This document shows, in pieces, positions 59,124-64,000 of a DNA stretch of 64,000 nucleotides. The notes below the pieces were generated by a model. It had not been told where the DNA came from. It did no database searches and saw only the letters and a program-made list of their open reading frames with translations. The translations under genes and the position numbers were made by a program. This DNA comes from Salvator merianae (lineage: Eukaryota > Chordata > Lepidosauria > Squamata > Teiidae): NCBI GenBank assembly GCA_003586115.2, contig QVOM02000073.1, positions 50,261,712-50,325,711 on the forward strand, given 5' to 3'. How positions within the stretch are numbered: the stretch's first letter is position 1; the number at the start of each line of letters is the position of its first letter.

Positions 59124-59828
59124 CCTCCTTGGTAAATTCTTACCAAGTAGCATAAGAATTGTGCTTCAGAGGCATAGGCATTTCCCACCATAATCCAGGC
59201 TGGGTCTTCACCTTAAGGGTACGATAAGGCACAGCATTTAATCAGTTTACAGGTCATCTTCAGTTCTAACTGTCCTGACAAGATATAGCCTTTCCATTAT
59301 TTTTCTGGACTAAATTGCCCAAATTAGGACTATTTTCCTTTCAGATTAAGTGCGTTCTCAGTCTGTTTCAGATCATTAACCATTTTACTTTGCAAACTGA
59401 GAACGATCAAGTAGAATATTTTGGAAGGGAACTGTACTTTTTGCATGTGCAGAGGGAAGGCTCCTCATTTCCTCCTGTTGAATAACAGAGTTTGTTGTGG
59501 GTATTGTTCTCGGAAGGGTGAGAACATCACTATTGGGGTGGGAAGAAAGAACAGCACCTAGCATATATTTCCTGGTTTCTGCTGTGTTTTCCTGCTTTGC
59601 TCCTTCAAACTGATTTTTTTTTTTACTGTTTGATTTTTTTAATAAAAGAGAACACACATTGGAAACTATCATTTGTTTGCCTTGGGCACCACTTTGTTCT
59701 ATAGTTAGCTGAGCATCACAGTCCACTCTCAAAATGTGTGCAGCCTCCTTTCTCTCCAGTCCCTGCAAGAAGGACAATGTATCTCCATTTTCCTTTCTAT
59801 CCAGTCCCTGCAAGGAGAAAGGGACAAT
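59124..59828. other. Unassigned; two 45-bp tandem units at about 59746-59828
   Basis: 'ccagtccctgcaag' recurs at 59756 and 59801, giving a 45-bp period that keeps frame. It encodes 'SLQGLDRKE' and 'FLQGLERKE' on the minus strand within a 193-codon open frame (59385-59966). I do not recognise this protein and do not call it a gene. Confidence 0.5.
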
Positions 59829-60406
59829 GGGCTTTTTCGCACTGAGCTCCGTAGTCCGTTCCCAGTAGTTGGCTTCGGACCAGAGGGGTTGGAGAACACT
59901 GGCTGCCATTCGCACTCCCAGCCAGAGGAACGGACCTGAAGCCGACCAGCAGAGAGAACAGTGCAAATGGCAGCCACTAGTTCAGTACCGTACTCCGTAC
60001 CATCGAGCTCCGCTTCGTAACCAGAGGGCTCCTTATGGAGCCGGCTTCATAACGGCAGCTAGGCTGCCATGCCCAAAGGGCTATCCCGGGGTGTGAAGCA
60101 TCGTACCGGGGTGTGAATCTTCGTACCGGGGTGTGAATCTTCGGACCACGCATGCGCAGCCGCGCCAGCCACACCCGGCCGCCATTTCAAATGCCAATGG
60201 GAGTGCAAAAGCACCGTACCCAATCTTCGCTCCGTCGCACAGGTCGGAATGAAGACAAGCTTTTACTTGTCTAGCCTTACCCAGGATCAGGTACGAATCG
60301 GGTACAATGTGGTTCGGATCGGGTGAGGCACGCGCCCGCGGCAGTGCGAAAGCTCCGTTCCAGCGAACGGACAGGAACGTTCCACTTGCTAAGTGCGAAA
60401 AGGCCC
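59829..60406. mobile_element. 578-bp MITE, GGGCCTTTTCGCACTTAGC family, AAT TSD
   Basis: Left end GGGCTTTTTCGCACTGAGC, right end complement GGGCCTTTTCGCACTTAGC. AAT flanks both sides exactly (59826-59828, 60407-60409). GC- and CpG-rich interior with 'tagtccgttcc', 'cttcggaccag' and, near the other end, 'ccgttccagcgaacggacagg'. Three 20-bp tandem units occur at 60084-60143. No transposase frame. Confidence 0.88.
60084..60143. repeat. Three tandem 20-bp units
   Basis: Units are 'tcccggggtgtgaagcatcg' once and 'taccggggtgtgaatcttcg' twice; internal to the 59829-60406 element. Confidence 0.92.
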
Positions 60407-61339
60407 AATGTCTCCTCCCTTTTCCTTTGGCAATGAACAAGTGAAACAATGTTTCCTTCCATTAAAACAGGACTTTTACACAAAACCAATACTGTACTTC
60501 AGTGGCTCTAGGACAAACAGCACAGTATAACCTATTAGTTTTCTTCAAGAATGCTGGGGAGTGGGGTGCATGCGCCTTGGTATACGCCTGGGCTGGGAGT
60601 GCAGTCCTCTTACCCCATCAACTTTGTCATCAGCATAAGACACATACCAACTTGGATATCTTGGGGGGAGGTGAGGTAGAGTCCATTTGCTGACCACTAA
60701 CTTCAGTATCATGATTACTGATTCCCCCAGATGTCCCCCCCCCTTTTCACTGAGCTCTTCCCCCTTGCATGGTACTTTGAAATTGCACAGTTGTGCAAAA
60801 CTGCAATGACAACGGAGAAGAAACTAAGATCCGGTGTTCAAGAAGCTTTATTGTGTAGTAGATGTGGAACTGAAGTTGTGTTTGGGTGGGTACAGGCTGG
60901 TGGGAGAGAAGGAACAAATGGTGAATGACCAGGAACACTGCCAATGGAGTCCATGTTCTGATGTGGCAGCAGGGAAATACAGACGGTGGAGTTTGACTTT
61001 CCCACTCCTGTGAAGTCAACATTAAAATGTTGGGACTGTATGCAATTGCTGACTGCACAGGGAGGGGAATTTGATGAGGGATGGAGAGAGAAAGTTATGG
61101 TTTCTTCATGCCGAGCATGGAAAAAATGATGAGTGAGAACAAGCAAGTCCAAATTGAGTCTGTTATAAAGCAAAAGTGGGAATGACTGGAATACACACTC
61201 AATTGTCATTGTTCCCCACTATGGATTATCCCTACAAAGTCTGACCATGTCCTAAGTGAGGCCTCTTACCACTTCTCCCAATGAAGACCAGTTTGCCCTG
61301 AATGTCTGATTAAAGTGCCTTTATTGACTAATGGAGAGA
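60407..61339. other. No recognised feature
   Basis: Unassigned. On the minus strand 'acacaataaagcttcttg' (near 60.84-60.86 kb) resembles a polyadenylation region of an LTR or other retroelement, but no partner LTR is visible. The 123-codon minus frame just upstream (60838-61209) has no known domain. Confidence 0.4.
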
Positions 61340-61402
61340 CAGTGGAAAGGAGGCTCCTAGTACGCTTCCTGGTCATATATACTGGTCAGGACAGAATCAT
61401 CC
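61340..61402. mobile_element. Half copy of the GGTGATTC-type palindromic MITE
   Basis: 'ggaggctcctagtacgcttc' then 'ctggtcatatatactggtca' and 'gacagaatcatcct' match the right arm of 20629-20781. Confidence 0.5.
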
Positions 61403-61994
61403 TTAGAAACAGAATCCATTTCATTTGGTCAGTCAGGTTATTTGGAGCAGGGACTGTATAGGTTTTATGCACAGAGTCTTCTTGTGTACAGCATGTTAAA
61501 TCAGGAAGTACCATTTGTATGACTAAATATCTGTACAAGTGCTTGAACATGTGAAGTACAGAAGTCTATTGCTATTGTATTTATATGTGTGTGTTTTCTT
61601 AAATTATACTTTGCTCTGAGAGCCTTGTGGCTTAAAAAGTCTGCTATTTTTTTAAAACAGTGTTAATTAATTATATAACAGTATTTATAATCACCAACAT
61701 CTTTTTCTTTCATCCCTTTTCCCCTGCTTGTTTGCAGTGTTCTTTCCATTTCACATTTCTCTAGGGTTAAGGTTTTCAACGGTTTTCAGTTGGTCAAGTC
61801 AGCATATCTTTGGTTGTCCTTGTGGCTAGCAATCTTATGCAGAAGCAAAAACTGAAAGATGGACCCAGAACAAGGGACTGTGAAATCAGTTTCTGGGCCT
61901 CATCAGTCCATATGTAAGTGCAGATCTGTGAGACCTCACCTGCTGTTGGTATGCTCCACCCCCACTGGATGGAGCGTAATCCCAATCAGCATAG
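61403..61994. other. No recognised feature
   Basis: Unassigned. Confidence 0.4.
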
Positions 61995-63655
61995 ATGGCA
62001 TTGCACTTGGCTTTCCTAGTTGAAGGCTGGAAGGTGGCCAATGGAACTCCAGTTTTTAAAAAGAGCTTAAGGGAAGATCAAGGAAATTACAGACCTGCTA
62101 ACTCAACATCTGTTCTTGGGAAGTTAGCAGAAACCATTATAGAAGATACAATTACCATATATTTGGAGGGACAAGCCTTGATTAAAGATAACCAGCATGA
62201 CTTCTGTAAGGGAAAGTCTTGTCTAACTAATCTTCTAGAGTTTTTGATTGTGTTAACAAATATGTAAAGGATGATCAAGAAGAACTATATAGTTTTTTTA
62301 AAAAAAAATCTTTTGATAAAATTTCCCATCAAAGACTTCTTTGTAAGCTTAAAAGTCATGAAATAAAAGGATAGACCCTATTATGGAGATGTAATTTGTT
62401 AAAGAATATAAAACAAAGAGTAGGAGTAAATTGACATTTTCCACAATGGAGATACGCAACAGGTGTGGTTCCTCATAGGGCTGATGTTTTCTATACATTA
62501 TCTGGGGACAGGCACAACCAGTAGAATAGCCAAATTTGCTGAGGACACCAGATTTTTCAGAACTGTAAAAGCAAAACGGAAGTGCAAAGAGATCCAAAGG
62601 CTCCCTGCACATTGGGGAACTGGATTTCAAAGCATCAAAGGCCATTCAATATGTATAAAGTGATGCACACTGGAGTTAAAAATCCTAACCAACCACATAC
62701 CTTAATGGGATCAGTGCTGACTGTGACTGATCAGGAAAGAGGCCTTGGAATACTGGTAGACAGTTCAAAGAAAGTGCCAACACAGTGTGTGTCTGCTATA
62801 AAAAAAGCCCAATAGAATATTGAGGATATAAAAAAAAGGTACTGAAAACTGAGATGCTCATATTATAATGTTCTTATAGAACCGATGGTGTGACTGCATC
62901 TGGAATACTGGGTGCAGTTTTGGTCACAGCATCTCAAAAAGGATATAGCAGAGTTGTAGCAGATTCAGAGGTTAGTGATCAGGGGCCTGTTCGCACTTTG
63001 TGCTAGCAAGCTTTAGGGATGTTTCCTAGCAAAGCATGTCCAAACTTTGCGGAGACCTGAGAGGCCAGGAGCAGCACAATGCTGTTCCCGTTCACTCCTA
63101 GCTGTGGAGCACAAATTAGTGCTCCACAGTTTTACCAGGAACTGATAGCTCCTGGTAAAGAGCATTCATGCTTGCTGCAGCTGCTGTGCCTTGTGTGGTA
63201 GTTGGGCCTGCGCGATCTCCTGATTGCACCTGTGTGATCATCTGCATGCGTCCGCATGCTGCAGAGCACTGGGGGTTGCCATGGCAGTGGCAGAACACTT
63301 CTCAGCTGCTATCATGATGAACATTGAGCAGGGCTACCAGCATTCACACCACAAATGCTGGTAGCCTGCTCATAGTGCAGACTACAGCCACACAGTGTGG
63401 ACGGTGTCTGCACTGTGTGGTCAATACCACCTTAGAATGGGATAATTATCCCATTTTAAGGTGTTAAGTGTGAAAACACCCCAAGATGATCAAGGGAATA
63501 GAGAAGCTTTCCTAAGAGGAAAGGATTCAACATCTGGGACTTTTAAGTATAGAGAGGAAACAAGTGAGAGGAGACATGATAGGAAACTATGCATAGTGTG
63601 GACAAAGCAGACAGAGAGACGTTTCTTCATAACCCATGTCTGTAACTCATATAGC
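61995..63655 (+). mobile_element. CR1 LINE ORF2 (RT) fragment, split by a MITE
   Basis: Plus-strand blocks: 'REDQGNYRPANSTSVLGKL' (62075), 'NQHDFCKGKSCLTNLLEFL' (62190), 'LLCKLKSHEIKG', 'SRIAKFAEDTRFFRTVK' (62520), 'LTVTDQERGLGILVDSSKKV' (62710-62770), then 'CIWNTGCSFGHSISKRI'-like sequence to 62982. CR1 resumes at 63482 with the 'atgatcaagggaatagag' block and 'ttcttcataac'. Each block is in CR1 RT order. AEDT replaces the catalytic ADD, so it is dead. Confidence 0.88.
62983..63481. mobile_element. MITE, GGGCC-TGTTCGCACTT family, nested in CR1
   Basis: Left end GGGCCTGTTCGCACTT, right end complement GGGTGTTTTCACACTT. The perfect 20-base palindrome at 63436-63455 is the family subterminal hairpin. 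Flanks CAG and CAA match at two of three bases. Interior 'gttgccatggcag' is shared with siblings. Its presence inside CR1 fixes both edges within a few bases. Confidence 0.85.
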
Positions 63656-64000
63656 CAATTTCATTTTTTCTTTATTTTCTCCAAAAGAAGTTTCTTCTTT
63701 GCTATTTCAGATTTTTCTAGTACTCCCCAAAGCAGTATTTCCAGTACTTGAAGGCACAATATTTTGTTTTTAGTTTTACTGAAATGTTCTCCTATGTGCT
63801 CCCTGAGAACTTTAATGAAGTTATGAATACTTGTCTTAAAGCAAAGTCCTGAAGTGAGATTCAGCTATATTTAAATTGAGGAAATCTGAAAAGGATGGGA
63901 AAGGAGGATATGGAATAAAGCACACTCCTCGTGCATCTGCAACAATTCCTCCCTATTCCAGTTCAGATGTTCATGGGATACCATATGCTGGCAAGGTGAC
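63656..64000. other. No recognised feature
   Basis: Unassigned sequence to the window end. Confidence 0.4.

Noticed and set aside
60481..61000. Search for tRNA or snRNA genes.
   Set aside because: No A/B box pair or cloverleaf could be supported here or elsewhere in the window by eye.
60838..61209. Possible LTR or retroviral piece from an AATAAA-like motif on the minus strand and a 123-codon frame.
   Set aside because: No second LTR, primer-binding site or polyprotein motif was found nearby.

Overview
The window reads as intergenic or intronic DNA from a squamate reptile, most likely a lizard. The evidence is the repeat mix: CR1 and L2 LINEs whose 3' end carries a 'gatgggcc...gatccagcagggct' tail that I associate with squamates, a BovB (RTE) LINE, squamate-style L1, and abundant hAT-like and 3-bp-TSD non-autonomous DNA transposons. 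I found no convincing host protein-coding exon, rRNA, tRNA gene or CRISPR array. The longest open frames (193, 157 and 149 codons) have no recognisable domain, and several lie inside transposons.

Layout. 1-1.5 kb: CR1 fragments, one split by a 741-bp element with a TAA target duplication. 3.8-5 kb: small MITEs. 6.4-6.8 kb: a GC-rich hAT element with a perfect 8-bp TSD. 7.1-8.2 kb: CR1 pieces in both orientations. 8.6-12.4 kb: several MITEs. 17.7-19.8 kb: a 574-bp MITE, then a 5'-truncated L1 flanked by a perfect 33-bp TSD. 20.6-25.2 kb: palindromic and Harbinger-like MITEs. 27.7-28.3 kb: L2 carrying a 67-bp MITE. 30.0-30.7 kb: BovB. 32.0-32.8 kb: CR1. 34.1-34.9 kb: two MITEs. 35.3-36.4 kb: a CpG-rich hAT element with perfect 8-bp TSD. 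40.2-42.6 kb: CR1 split by two DNA transposons. 44.4-44.6 kb: a 200-bp palindrome. 46.6-50.0 kb: an L2 split by two successive hAT insertions and a CR1 fragment. 52.5-53.6 kb: a repeat-poor stretch that may be a conserved non-coding element. 54-60.4 kb: more MITEs, a second L1-like LINE and simple repeats. 62.0-63.7 kb: CR1 carrying another MITE.

The strongest signals are structural. Target-site duplications and nested insertions give a relative insertion order and independently fix element boundaries. The least explained is a group of MITEs sharing a GGGCC-TTTYGCACTT-like terminal inverted repeat, 3-bp target duplications (ATT, AAT, TTT, possibly ACT) and perfect subterminal hairpins. It resembles PIF/Harbinger but does not keep the usual TWA target. 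Coordinates of old fragments are approximate to about 10-50 bp.
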